In this document: positions 35,134 through 43,563 of the stretch, piece after piece | Layout of the letters: the number at the start of each line of letters is the position of its first letter | How positions within the stretch are numbered: position 1 is the first letter of the stretch | Assembly: GCA_022819745.1 (NCBI GenBank) | Contig: JAJEGS010000024.1 | Coordinates: 1-64,000 of the forward strand | Source of the DNA: Candidatus Latescibacterota bacterium | GTDB taxonomy: Bacteria > Latescibacterota > UBA2968 > UBA8231 | Length of the DNA stretch: 64,000 nt | Direction: 5' to 3' | The notes under the pieces: generated by a model | Seen by the model: the letters and a program-made list of their open reading frames with translations, nothing else | Database searches by the model: none | Told to the model about the DNA's origin: nothing | Translations under genes and position numbers: made by a program

Positions 35134-35173
35134 GCGACGAGGAGACCGCCGCCAGTGGCTGCGATCAGTTCGG
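35134..35173 (-). pseudogene. Remnant of a GT4 glycosyltransferase gene
   Basis: These 40 bases match 39512-39551, inside the glycosyltransferase gene on the same strand, at 37 of 40 positions. On the minus strand they encode AELIAATGGGLLVA, the nucleotide-sugar-binding loop of GT4 enzymes. No start, other conserved motif or long frame surrounds them, so this is a stranded scrap of a decayed or recombined gene. Confidence 0.6.
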
Positions 35174-35191
35174 CACAACGCCAGTAATGCT

Positions 35192-35521
35192 TTAGGTTGG
35201 GGAGTGCGTCAAGTTTGCAGGTTTTATTTTAGCAAGTTCGTCTTCCAAACACTGCTCTACACGCCACAAATCACAGGCTTGTTGCAGGCGCAACCAGAGC
35301 CCAGGACCGTTGCCGACGAGTTTTCCTATTCTAAGTGCCATTTCTGTTGTAATCGGATGCGTACAAGCCAGAACGCGATGCAATTGTTGACGCGAAACAC
35401 CGAGTCGTCGAGCGGCTTCACTAACCGATAACTCAAGCGACGGCAATACATCTTCACGCAGAATTTCACCTGGATGAACAGGCGCGCGCTGCAACGGACG
35501 GTTGACGGAATATTCGGCCAT
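35192..35521 (-). CDS. higA: HigA-type antitoxin
   Basis: This 109-aa protein has the HigA opening APVHPGEILREDVLPSLELS, then a helix-turn-helix (VSEAARRLGVSRQQLHRVLA) and a helical end (GNGPGLWLRLQQACDLW). It neutralises HigB and represses the pair. ATG 35521 has GAGGTG seven bases upstream; the longer in-frame start at 35602 would overlap higB. It starts 7 bp after the higB stop. Confidence 0.9.
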   Translation of the reverse strand: MAEYSVNRPLQRAPVHPGEILREDVLPSLELSVSEAARRLGVSRQQLHRVLACTHPITTEMALRIGKLVGNGPGLWLRLQQACDLWRVEQCLEDELAKIKPANLTHSPT

Positions 35522-35528
35522 TGTCACC

Positions 35529-35804
35529 TCAATGATATTGCTCAAGATTGACCCTGAGTGCATCACCATCTTGCCATTCGAACGTGATACACCACGGGCC
35601 ATTGACGTGAATACTATAACGTTTGGGTACCCCTTGCAGACCGTGAAAGTTGAATCCCGGTATATTCAAGTCTGTCAGTGATTCCGCTTTATCGAGAACT
35701 TCCAAACGACGTAAGCAACGCCTTTGCAAATTCCAGCGCACTCGGCGGCTGCGACCCCGTTCAAAAAGTTCGACAAGCCCCTTATGCTTGAAACTTGCGA
35801 TCAT
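35529..35804 (-). CDS. higB: HigB-type ribosome-dependent mRNA endonuclease toxin
   Basis: This 91-aa toxin starts MIASFKHKGLVELFERGRSR, the family hallmark, and ends SIHVNGPWCITFEWQDGDALRVNLEQYH, the usual RelE-fold end. It cuts mRNA on translating ribosomes. The start is ATG 35804 rather than the ATG 18 bp upstream (35822), which lies within the promoter. No ribosome-binding site is present and the transcript may be leaderless. Confidence 0.9.
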   Translation of the reverse strand: MIASFKHKGLVELFERGRSRRVRWNLQRRCLRRLEVLDKAESLTDLNIPGFNFHGLQGVPKRYSIHVNGPWCITFEWQDGDALRVNLEQYH

Positions 35805-35811
35805 TCTATAA

Positions 35812-35840
35812 AAATGTAACATGTTCTGTTACACTGTCAA
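35812..35840 (-). promoter_or_regulatory. higBA promoter with overlapping operator palindrome
   Basis: On the minus strand a perfect TTGACA (35840-35835) is followed after 16 bases by TACATT (35818-35813). The palindrome TGTAAC-N7-GTTACA (35815-35833) fills the spacer and enters the -10, so a bound HigA dimer would block RNA polymerase. Transcription should start near 35806, almost on the higB ATG. Confidence 0.65.
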
Positions 35841-35874
35841 CGATTGATTAACAGACCTTACGCAATAGCTCAAT

Positions 35875-36024
35875 CTACATGCGGTCGCGCCAAAAATACA
35901 GAGGGGGCTTCTGGCGGTGGTGGCGGAAGGCTTTGGTCGCTTCGGCGACTTGGTAATTCGGCACGCGAAAACGCGCAGATTTACGATTCAATCGTAAATC
36001 TGTCAAAACACTAGCCCTGACCAC
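35875..36024 (-). pseudogene. Vestigial 49-codon fragment, possibly DUF4143 ATPase C-terminal piece
   Basis: The minus-strand frame from GTG 36024 to TAG 35875 reads coherently, with EATKAFRHHRQKPPLYFWRD near its end. That resembles the stretch just before the GxEVD nuclease-like motif in DUF4143 AAA-type ATPases, where the protein here stops abruptly. There is no Walker motif or ribosome-binding site. It is probably a leftover of a larger gene. The family match is from memory and weak. Confidence 0.35.
35976..36002 (-). terminator. 12-bp stem, 3-base loop hairpin downstream of the WD40 metalloprotease
   Basis: CAGATTTACGAT (35976-35987) and ATCGTAAATCTG (35991-36002) form a perfect stem with a three-base loop. 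It lies about 80 bp past the stop of the leftward gene ending at 36081, where a terminator would be expected. There is no clear U-tract, so intrinsic termination is uncertain. Confidence 0.4.
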
Positions 36025-36080
36025 CTAGGGGATGATCTTTTCTCCAAGTAGTGTATCCGTTTGGAATCTGGCCTACGCCG

Positions 36081-39000
36081 TCAACGCAGCAGTATGAGCT
36101 TGCGCGTCAAGACCACTTCGTCGGTCACCAGTCGATACAGGTACGCGCCGCTGGCTACGGGGTGCCCTGCTGTGTCCCAACCGTCCCAATGGAGCCGGTG
36201 GTAGCCGGCCTGCTGTGGTCCTTGGTGAAGAACCGCTACTCGTTGTCCGCTCAGTGCGAATACTTCTAAACGCACCGGTCCCGGTGCTAGTAGGAAGTAC
36301 GAAAGAACGGTCTGGCTGTTGAACGGATTAGGTGCGTTTTGCAGCAATTGGGTGCGGTCGGGCAGGGCCGCCCGCTTGCCACCGCCCAAAAAATCGTCGA
36401 AAAGACTAACCAAGGGATCCTCTTGCCCGGTGGCGGTAAAAGTCACCGACTCCAGCCCTTCAACGGTAGCCGAAACCATATTCGTTCCCGGATCGCTACC
36501 TAGCGTCAGTCTGGTAGCAGCGCGGCCGTTGGCATCGGTAGTGGCCGTAGCGGACGACAGCGTTCCCCCGCCAGCGGTCACCGCAAACGACACGATTACC
36601 CCGGTCATCGCTGCACCATCCTCATCTGACACTGAAACTACAAACGGCACGGTCAGTAGTGCGCCGGCCGTGCCTTCTTGGTCATCGCCGCAGACTTTCG
36701 TCAGCCTATGAGGCACTCCTTGCTCGGCGGCGGTAGCGGTAAAAGTCACCGATTCAAGCCTCGCGACGGTAGCCCTCACCGTGTTGGTTCCCGGCTCGCT
36801 GCCCAGCGTCAGTCTGGTAGCAGCGCGACCATTGGCATCGGTGGTGACGGTGGTGGACGACTTAGAGGACTTGATAGTACAAGGGTTGGCATCGGTGGAG
36901 GACGACAGCATCCCCTCGCCGGCGGTCACTGAAAAGGTGACGGACGCCCCAGCAAAGGCTCCGCCGTCTTGATCCAACACTGAAACCACCAACGGCGTGG
37001 CTAGTTGAGTGCTGGCTGGGCCTTCTTGATTATCGCCGGAGACCTTTGTCAGACGATGGGCCGTTTGCTCGGTGGCGGTAGCGGTAAAAATCACTGGTTC
37101 AATCCCCGCGACGGTGGCCGCAACCGTGTTCGGCCCCGGTTCGCTACCCAGCGTCAGCGTGCTTCTGGCTCGGCCGTTGGCATCGGTGGTGGCCGTGGTG
37201 GCTGAGAGCGTTCCCCCGCCAGCGGTAACCGAAAAGGTGACGACTGCCCCGGCAAAGGCCGACCCACCTTGATCTAACACGGAAACGACAAACGACTTGG
37301 CCAATGGTTCGTCGACCAACCCTTCTTGATTATCGCCAGAGACCTTCGTCAGCCTATGGGGAATTTTCTCGATATTCCACAGTGAGATCGTGCCATCACC
37401 TCCTCCGGCCGCCAGCGTAGCACCATCGGGCGAAAGCGACACCGAATTAACCACACTCGTATGCCCGAAGGTGATGATCTTTGCTTTTGTCGAAACATCC
37501 CATAGTATGACCATGCCATCCCCTCCACCGGTCGCTAGGAAAGCGCCGTCGGGAGCAGAGAACGACACGGAGGCGACCCTACGCCTATGCCCCGCTAGGG
37601 TGGCGATCTGCTTTCGCCTTGCCACGTCCCACAGTATGACCGTGCGATCCCACAACCCCGAAGCTAGGCGGGTACCATCGGGAGAGAACGACACGGAGGC
37701 GACCCCACGCCTATGCCCCGCTAGGGTGGCGATCTGCTTTCGCCTTGCCACGTCCCACAGTATGACCGTACCATCCCGCGACCCCGAAGCTAGGTGGGTA
37801 CCATTGGGATCGGGAGAAAACGACACCGATGCGACTTCATCCCGATGCCCTTTGAGGGTAGCCACCTCCGTTTGTGTGGCCACGTCCCACAGTATGACCG
37901 TGTCATCCCACGACCCCGAAGCCAGTGTAGCGCCATCGGGCGAAAAGGATACCGAATTGACTCCAGCCGTATGGCCAAGAGTGGCGATCTGGTGTGAGGA
38001 GATCTCCGCAAGCACGAAAGATGTACGGGCTATATTTCCCTCCGAATCAACGACGTCGACGAGAATCCAATGCGCAATTGGATCGGAAAGACTTGATACA
38101 GAGCTTGATACAGAAGAAGATGGAATCACCCCGTCGTACTCGAATTCGACGACTGCATCTCTCTCTCCTGACAACCCACGACACGCCTTGACAGTAGTGC
38201 CTATGCCCCTCCCACCAGTAGCGAACAGAATAACCTGATGAAGGCCTTGCGAATCTGCGACTTTGAGTTGGATGGGGACGCTTTCTGATCCCACTGGATA
38301 GGCACGAGGAGAAATGAGTTCGATGGTAGGCCGCGATCCTCCTTCAGTTGGAGTTTCAGGATTGAAGTAGGGATGCACAGCCAAAAATTCGGCAGCGCAC
38401 GCTGATAGCGACCTGCGTTGACCACCTCCATACGACATGATGTATGCATCATCGCGAAAATCGTGTACCAAGCCGAAGGCGTGGCCCAATTCGTGCGCTA
38501 CTATCTTCCAATCAAATTCGTCAGTAGTCGCTACGGTGCCCCTATCTCTTCCCCCCCCCGCCCAATCCTGCCGCACCCCCCCGAAGCCAGTGTGTACTAT
38601 CCAATACAAGGACGTAAACGTTTTTCGCTTGGGAATCAAATTTTTGGTAAACCTCCGGCCAATACTCTTCACCATCGGTATAGTAATCGTCGGAGTATTG
38701 CCCATCGACGCGATGCACCAGCGGCTCACCCTGCACATCGGTTTCAAAGCGGAACGTTCTGTTGCCGTAACCATGTGCTTGCATCTGGTCGGCATAGAAG
38801 GTCTGAACTCGGCGGATCACAGTTTTCATTTCATCAATCACTGCTTGACGAAACGGGCGGTCTTTCGGCAAGAAGTAGATCATTCTCACTGTGCGCGGTT
38901 CGCCCACATCCAGCGCCAGCCGCTTGCCCGCAGGGCGAGGGTGATCGCGCCGCCACTGCTCGTAGTCGGATACATGGCAGAAATGCACGCTATCGGCCGG

Positions 39001-39114
39001 CGGGGACGACGCATGGGCCACCGCCAGCGGCGAGAGGATAAAGCCGATTAACGCGAAAAGAGCAGACTTGGAGTTGCGCCGTGTGTCTGCTCGGCTAGCT
39101 GTTCTTCTCTTCAT
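36081..39114 (-). pseudogene. Frameshifted secreted metalloprotease with WD40, Ig-like repeats and FlgD tail
   Basis: Two overlapping frames belong to one gene of about 1010 codons. The first (39114-38542) has a signal peptide and the protease N-terminus. The second carries HELGHAFGLVHDFRD (zinc metzincin site, about 38452-38505), AYIMSYGGGQ, five WD40 blades (about 37990-37372), three Ig-like repeats each opened by HRLTKV-GD-QEG, and a FlgD-type sorting tail (LLQNAPNPFN to LTRKLILLR, 36365-36081). The break lies at G7 (38576-38582) or G9 (38551-38559); loss of one G in either tract restores a single frame. This may be a sequencing error, a pseudogene or phase variation. AAGGA precedes the start. 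It is likely a surface-exported protease with binding repeats. Confidence 0.75.
37561..37776 (-). repeat. Near-identical duplicated WD40 blade (126-bp period)
   Basis: Bases 37561-37643 and 37687-37769 agree at 82 of 83 positions, 126 bp (42 codons) apart. They encode two copies of VILWDVARRKQIATLAGHRR. The other blades differ much more, so this pair arose by a recent in-frame duplication inside the propeller. Confidence 0.85.
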
Positions 39115-39351
39115 CTCTTTCCTTCTCTTAACGTGAGTGGCGTCCCCAATACGGCCCCATTCGGAGGCCGGACTGCACTGGGGACGGACTGCTCGGGTTA
39201 AACGGCCTTCTAACTGGAGTCGTGCTTCCGCTTAGTAGCATAGTTTATAATGTAGACGTTTACACAACATCATAAATAACGACCGTTCCCTGCGTCGAGC
39301 AAGACATGTTGATTTTAGGCTTGGTGATCAACTGGAAATCAAAGCGCGTGC

Positions 39352-40632
39352 TCAATACTGTTCGTACACGGCGAGCGTCCCCGCAGCCATAGCATCGGCG
39401 TGGAAGCGACTGTGGACCGCCTCTTTGCCGGTTTGGCCGAGTTGGCGTCGCCGTTTTTCATCGCGCAGCAAGGCGGCAAGCTCGTTGGCTAGGATCTTCG
39501 GGGAATGGGGTGCGACGAGGAGACCGCCGCCGGTGGCCGAGATCAGTTCGGGGAACGCGCCGTGGTCGGGCTGGACGACCGGGATGCCGTTGGCCAAGGC
39601 TTCGAGAACTGACAGACCCTTGGGATCGGCGTAAACCGAGGGTACGGAGAAGACGTGCAACGAGGAGAGGAAGCGGATTTTTTCGCGGCGATCGACTTCG
39701 CCGTGGTAGGTGAACGAGTCGGCTAGTCCCCAACGGCGGATTTTTTGCACCTGCTCGGCGAAGTAGGGCTTGTCGTACGCGCTGAGGTAGCCGGCGGCTT
39801 CGAGGCGCAGAGAGGCAAATTCGGGCTGCTCTTTTAACTGCTGGAAGGCATCGACGAGCAGGTGAAAGCCCTTTTCCGGGCAGATGCGGGCGAGGTAGCC
39901 GATTTTGTAGGGGCCATCCGTGGACGGTGACTCTTGGCCGTGTCCGGTCAGATTGAGGCCGAGCGGCACCACGTGGATTTTTGTGCGCGGCACCTGTAGG
40001 TACTCGACCATGTGCCCTTGGTAATACGCACACGGGGCAATGAAGGCGTCGATGTCTTGGGCGCGCTGGCGCAGGATGTCTAGGGCTTGGGTCTTCGAGG
40101 GTTCGACTAGGCCGTCTAGGAATAGATCCTCGCCTTGGAGGGCGCAGAGGATGGGGACGCCTAATTGTGCTTTTAATTGCCGGGCCATGCCGACGAACAT
40201 GGCGTTGGTTAGCTGGATGAGATCGGGTTGGAAGTCGCGCTGGAGCCAAGCGATGAGGCGGGTGAGTTCCTTTTGTTGGTTTCCCTCTTCGCCGGCGAGG
40301 ATCGAGACGGTGAGCGGTCCTAGGTCGCGGGCATTGGTAGAGGAGCCAAAGCGCGCGAGGGTGCGGATCAGGAACGGCGAGTCGAGGACGCGGTCGAAGA
40401 GGCGGTGCGTGCGGCGAAAAAACGACCACTGCTGTTGCAGGAAGATGTTGACGCCGCCGTAGAAGACGCGGTCCAGCGAGACGTTTTCCTCGTCCGTGCG
40501 CAGCGGCGTATAGGTCGGGATCAGGGCGACATCGGCGGCGCGGCGCGAGAGGGCGGCAGCGAGCGCGTTGTCGTGGATGCAGCTACCGCAGTACATGCTG
40601 GCGGCACCGGCCGTGATGTAGGCGACGCGCAT
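39352..40632 (-). CDS. GT4-family glycosyltransferase
   Basis: This 426-aa GT-B enzyme has an N-terminal domain opening MRVAYITAGAASMYCGSCIHDNALAAAL and a C-terminal domain with GYLARICPEKGFHLLVDAF and the donor-binding E-x7-E stretch (GLSVLEALANGIPVVQPDHGAFPELISATGGGLLV). It transfers a sugar from a nucleotide donor, acting in the cytoplasm. It starts 2 bp after the symporter stop and is the last gene of the eleven-gene operon. The SMYCGSCIHDN motif is typical of a group found in planctomycete- and FCB-like bacteria. Confidence 0.85.
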   Translation of the reverse strand: MRVAYITAGAASMYCGSCIHDNALAAALSRRAADVALIPTYTPLRTDEENVSLDRVFYGGVNIFLQQQWSFFRRTHRLFDRVLDSPFLIRTLARFGSSTNARDLGPLTVSILAGEEGNQQKELTRLIAWLQRDFQPDLIQLTNAMFVGMARQLKAQLGVPILCALQGEDLFLDGLVEPSKTQALDILRQRAQDIDAFIAPCAYYQGHMVEYLQVPRTKIHVVPLGLNLTGHGQESPSTDGPYKIGYLARICPEKGFHLLVDAFQQLKEQPEFASLRLEAAGYLSAYDKPYFAEQVQKIRRWGLADSFTYHGEVDRREKIRFLSSLHVFSVPSVYADPKGLSVLEALANGIPVVQPDHGAFPELISATGGGLLVAPHSPKILANELAALLRDEKRRRQLGQTGKEAVHSRFHADAMAAGTLAVYEQY

Positions 40633-40634
40633 CG

Positions 40635-42089
40635 CTAGAAGAATTTATCGACGGTGACTTTGGCCGGTGGCTTGGTCAGCAGCGAGCCGACGATCATGGC
40701 CACGACAGAAGCGGCTAGGATTACCACCACGGGCATTACTCCGGTCATGCCGACGGTATAGCCGGGGATTTTCCACCCCTGAAAGAAGAAATAGCACCAC
40801 AGCGCGGCCACGGTGAGCACGGAGGCAAAGGCACCGTACTTGGTGCTGCGCTTCCAGAACAGAGCGGCGACGACCACTGGGAAGAGCGCCGCAAAGCCGG
40901 TGAAGGACCAGACGGCGAGGGTAAAGATGCTGCGGGCCGAGACCAGCGAGAGCACGTAGGTAACGGCGAAGATGGCGATCACGAAGAGGCGGCCCCACAG
41001 GACTTGGGCCTTTTCGCTCAACTCGTCGCCTTTGCGGTAGTGGCGGACGACATCTTGGGTGAACATGTTGCTGATGGAGAGCACCTGCGAGTCGAGAGAG
41101 GACATTATGGCGGCAAAGACTCCGGCGGCGAGCAGACCGGCTAGAGCACCCGGAGCGTGTAGGTCGATCATCTTGACTAGCACCGAGTTGGCGGCCGCGC
41201 CCCTGAGGCCGGGAAAGTCAATGCTGCCGAAGATCCCCAAGAGTACGCTGGGAATCCAGACGATGGCGATGCACAGCGGGTAGAACATCAGCGGCCAGCG
41301 AAAGGTGCGGGCGCTTTTAGCGGTGAGCCAATGGGTGAAAAGGTGGGGGAACATACCGACCGACAGCGGGATGCAGGTGTAGGTCAACAGTTTGATCGGG
41401 CTGATATTGTCTCCTTTGATCAGCAACTCGGGGTGCGCGGCCGCGACTTGCGCTAGCGCGTTGTCCAGCCCGCCCAGCTTATCGACGATGACGAAGAAGG
41501 TCACGCCGCCGAGGATCATAAAAACCAGCGTTTGGAAGGCGTTGGCCCAGGCGGTGCCACGCATGCCACCGAAGCTGACATAGGCCAGTACCACCAAGCA
41601 GACCAACATGCCGCCAGCCCATTGGGGGATCTGCCCTTTGGTGACTTGGGCGAGGGTAATGCCGCCGCCCATGACGCCGATGAGCAGATAGGGAATCAGC
41701 AGCGCGATCATGACGACGAAGAGCAGGAGCCCCAAGCCGTCTGAGTCCCAGCGGCGGCGGAAGTACTGAACTTGTGTGAGGAGGTTGTGGCGCTTGCCGA
41801 GCGCCCAGACGCGGGTGCCGATAAAGAAAAAAATCGTGGGGATAATCAGGGCTGCGCCCGAAGGCATCAGGGCAAAGACGCCGATCCCGGTGTGGTAGGC
41901 TTCGCCGGAGGCCCCCAAGATGGCGAATGCGGTCATGTTGGTGCCAAACAGCGACATCAGCAGCAGGAAGGGGCCGATGGAGCGGCTGGCGACAAAGTAA
42001 TCCTCGCCGGTGCCGCGAAAGAAGCGATTGGAGAGGACGCCGATGCAGAGGACTAGGCCGAGGTAGCATAAGATGATGATCGTGGTCAT
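40635..42089 (-). CDS. Sodium:solute symporter (SSS family)
   Basis: This 484-aa membrane protein has about 13 helices. SSS hallmarks include GEDYFVASRSIGPFLLLMSLFGTNMTAF near the start and the conserved AAGVFAAIMSSLDSQVLSISNMFTQDVV sodium-site helix. It imports a small organic solute driven by sodium. ATG 42089 overlaps the stop of the small membrane gene (ATGA); the longer 42131 start is rejected. Pairing with a DUF3311-like partner is common for this family. Confidence 0.9.
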   Translation of the reverse strand: MTTIIILCYLGLVLCIGVLSNRFFRGTGEDYFVASRSIGPFLLLMSLFGTNMTAFAILGASGEAYHTGIGVFALMPSGAALIIPTIFFFIGTRVWALGKRHNLLTQVQYFRRRWDSDGLGLLLFVVMIALLIPYLLIGVMGGGITLAQVTKGQIPQWAGGMLVCLVVLAYVSFGGMRGTAWANAFQTLVFMILGGVTFFVIVDKLGGLDNALAQVAAAHPELLIKGDNISPIKLLTYTCIPLSVGMFPHLFTHWLTAKSARTFRWPLMFYPLCIAIVWIPSVLLGIFGSIDFPGLRGAAANSVLVKMIDLHAPGALAGLLAAGVFAAIMSSLDSQVLSISNMFTQDVVRHYRKGDELSEKAQVLWGRLFVIAIFAVTYVLSLVSARSIFTLAVWSFTGFAALFPVVVAALFWKRSTKYGAFASVLTVAALWCYFFFQGWKIPGYTVGMTGVMPVVVILAASVVAMIVGSLLTKPPAKVTVDKFF

Positions 42090-42310
42090 GCGGCTTGCTC
42101 CTCGTCCTCTGCGTCTAACTCGGACGGCCAAGCGTAGTTGACCAGCAAGATCATCAGCCCGGTAGCGGCCACGCAGAAGCCGATGTGGTAGAGCAAGCCG
42201 ATGGGCAGCCCCAAGACGATGCGCGGATCGTCCCAGAGCCAGAGGTCGTTGTGCAGGAGATAGAGGACGAAAAGCCCCAAGTAGAGGAGCCGACGGACAG
42301 TGGCGTTCAC
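42086..42310 (-). CDS. DUF3311-like small membrane protein, symporter partner
   Basis: This 74-aa protein has two hydrophobic segments around LYLGLFVLYLLHNDLWLWDD and GLLYHIGFCVAATGLMILLV. The start is GTG 42310 with AGGAG upstream; that GTG overlaps the previous stop (GTGA), and the end overlaps the symporter ATG. The two-segment layout and position before an SSS gene match DUF3311 proteins, which are thought to be small subunits of the transporter. Confidence 0.7.
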   Translation of the reverse strand: MNATVRRLLYLGLFVLYLLHNDLWLWDDPRIVLGLPIGLLYHIGFCVAATGLMILLVNYAWPSELDAEDEEQAA

Positions 42311-43563
42311 GATATTGCTCCTGAAGGTTGTGGGGTTAAGGGGACGGCGGCGGGCATCTCGCACACCTCGCTCATCGGCCCGAAAATAGGCTCAACGTGC
42401 TCGCTGAAGAGGTTGCCGCTGAGCACGTCGATGACCCCCTGTTTGCATTCGGGATGGCGCTTGAGAAATTCGGCGAAGCTGAAGTCCTTGGAGTAGAAAG
42501 CGTACACCATTTTGCGCACCGCTTCCATGCCGCGCACTAGTTCGGGGCCGAAACCGCCCAACTGCTCGGCAGAAAAGTCGCCTTTGGCAAAGGCTTCGGC
42601 AATGGCGTCGGCGGCCATCTCACCGGATTTGAGGGCTAGGTACACGCCCGAGGAGTACATTGGGTCGAGAAAACAGAACGCATCGCCGACTAGCACCCAG
42701 CCTTCGCCGGCAATGCGACTGGCGCGATAGGAAAAGTCCTTGGTGGTCTTGACCGGAAAGAGTTGCTCGGCGTATTGCAGGCGCTCCTGCATGGGTCGGC
42801 ATTTAGCCAGTTCTTGGTCGAATATGGTCTGCGCGTCTTCGCGGCGACCTTGGACCAAGTAAGAGATTGCGCCGACCACGCCGACGCTGACCTTGTCGTC
42901 GGGCAGGGGGATGTACCAGAACCAAGAGTCCCGATTCTCGGTATGGAGGATCAAGGTCGCGCCCTCGTCAATGCCTTCATCGCGCTGGCCGCCGCGATAG
43001 TGGGTGTAGATCGATGCCTTCTTTAGCTCGGGCTCGGGCTGGGTCAGCTTGAGCTTGCGGCCGATTAGGGCACTCTGGCCGGTGGCATCGACTACTACTT
43101 GCGCAGTAAAATCGCGGGTTTGGCCATCGGCGAGTTTGGCGCGCACGCCGGTGGCGCGGTCTCCCTCGAACAGGACTTCGAGGACCCGGGCACCCTGATG
43201 TACTTGGGCGCCTTTGGCGCGGGCGTTGTCGAGGAGCATCTCGTCGAATGGGCCGCGCAAGACCTGCCAAGTTATTGCGCTTTCGTGGGGGTTGGTGTCG
43301 GAGAAGTAAAAGGGCGTTGAGCCGCGTCCCGATTTGCCGAAAAACTGCACGCTGTGCTTGCGGGGGAAGGCGCTGTCTTTGAGCCGATCGAGCACGCCGA
43401 GCCGTTTGAACGTCCAGTAGGTCTCCGGCATCAGGGACTCGCCGATTGTGAAGCGGGGGAACTGCTCCCGCTCAAAGAGCCGGACTTGGCGACCGGTTGC
43501 GGCGACGAGGGCGGCTACGGTGCTGCCAGCGGGACCGCCGCCGATGACGATGACGTCGCTCAC
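42307..43563 (-). CDS. Halogenase-like FAD-dependent oxidoreductase
   Basis: This 418-aa flavoprotein has the FAD-binding GGGPAG (8-13) and the WFWYIP motif (214-219), which fits the WxWxIP signature of flavin-dependent halogenases. K69 (FPRKH) aligns with the catalytic lysine region (FPKKF) of PltA/Bmp2-like phenol and pyrrole halogenases, and DPMYSSGVYLAL matches DPxFSSGVxxAL. Halogenases oxidise halide with FADH2 and oxygen to chlorinate or brominate an aromatic ring. Non-halogenating relatives (hydroxylases, reductases) share these marks, so activity is unproven. It overlaps its neighbours by 4 bp on each side, beside an acyl/aryl-activating ligase. Confidence 0.7.
   Translation of the reverse strand: MSDVIVIGGGPAGSTVAALVAATGRQVRLFEREQFPRFTIGESLMPETYWTFKRLGVLDRLKDSAFPRKHSVQFFGKSGRGSTPFYFSDTNPHESAITWQVLRGPFDEMLLDNARAKGAQVHQGARVLEVLFEGDRATGVRAKLADGQTRDFTAQVVVDATGQSALIGRKLKLTQPEPELKKASIYTHYRGGQRDEGIDEGATLILHTENRDSWFWYIPLPDDKVSVGVVGAISYLVQGRREDAQTIFDQELAKCRPMQERLQYAEQLFPVKTTKDFSYRASRIAGEGWVLVGDAFCFLDPMYSSGVYLALKSGEMAADAIAEAFAKGDFSAEQLGGFGPELVRGMEAVRKMVYAFYSKDFSFAEFLKRHPECKQGVIDVLSGNLFSEHVEPIFGPMSEVCEMPAAVPLTPQPSGAIS

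Noticed and set aside
37372..37990. Regular repeats that might be a CRISPR array
   Set aside because: Period is 126 bp, the units translate as WD40 blades, and there are no unique spacers.
38551..38582. Two separate genes at the metalloprotease locus
   Set aside because: The protease N-terminus and the HExxH part are in overlapping frames that rejoin when one G is dropped, so one gene is the simpler view.
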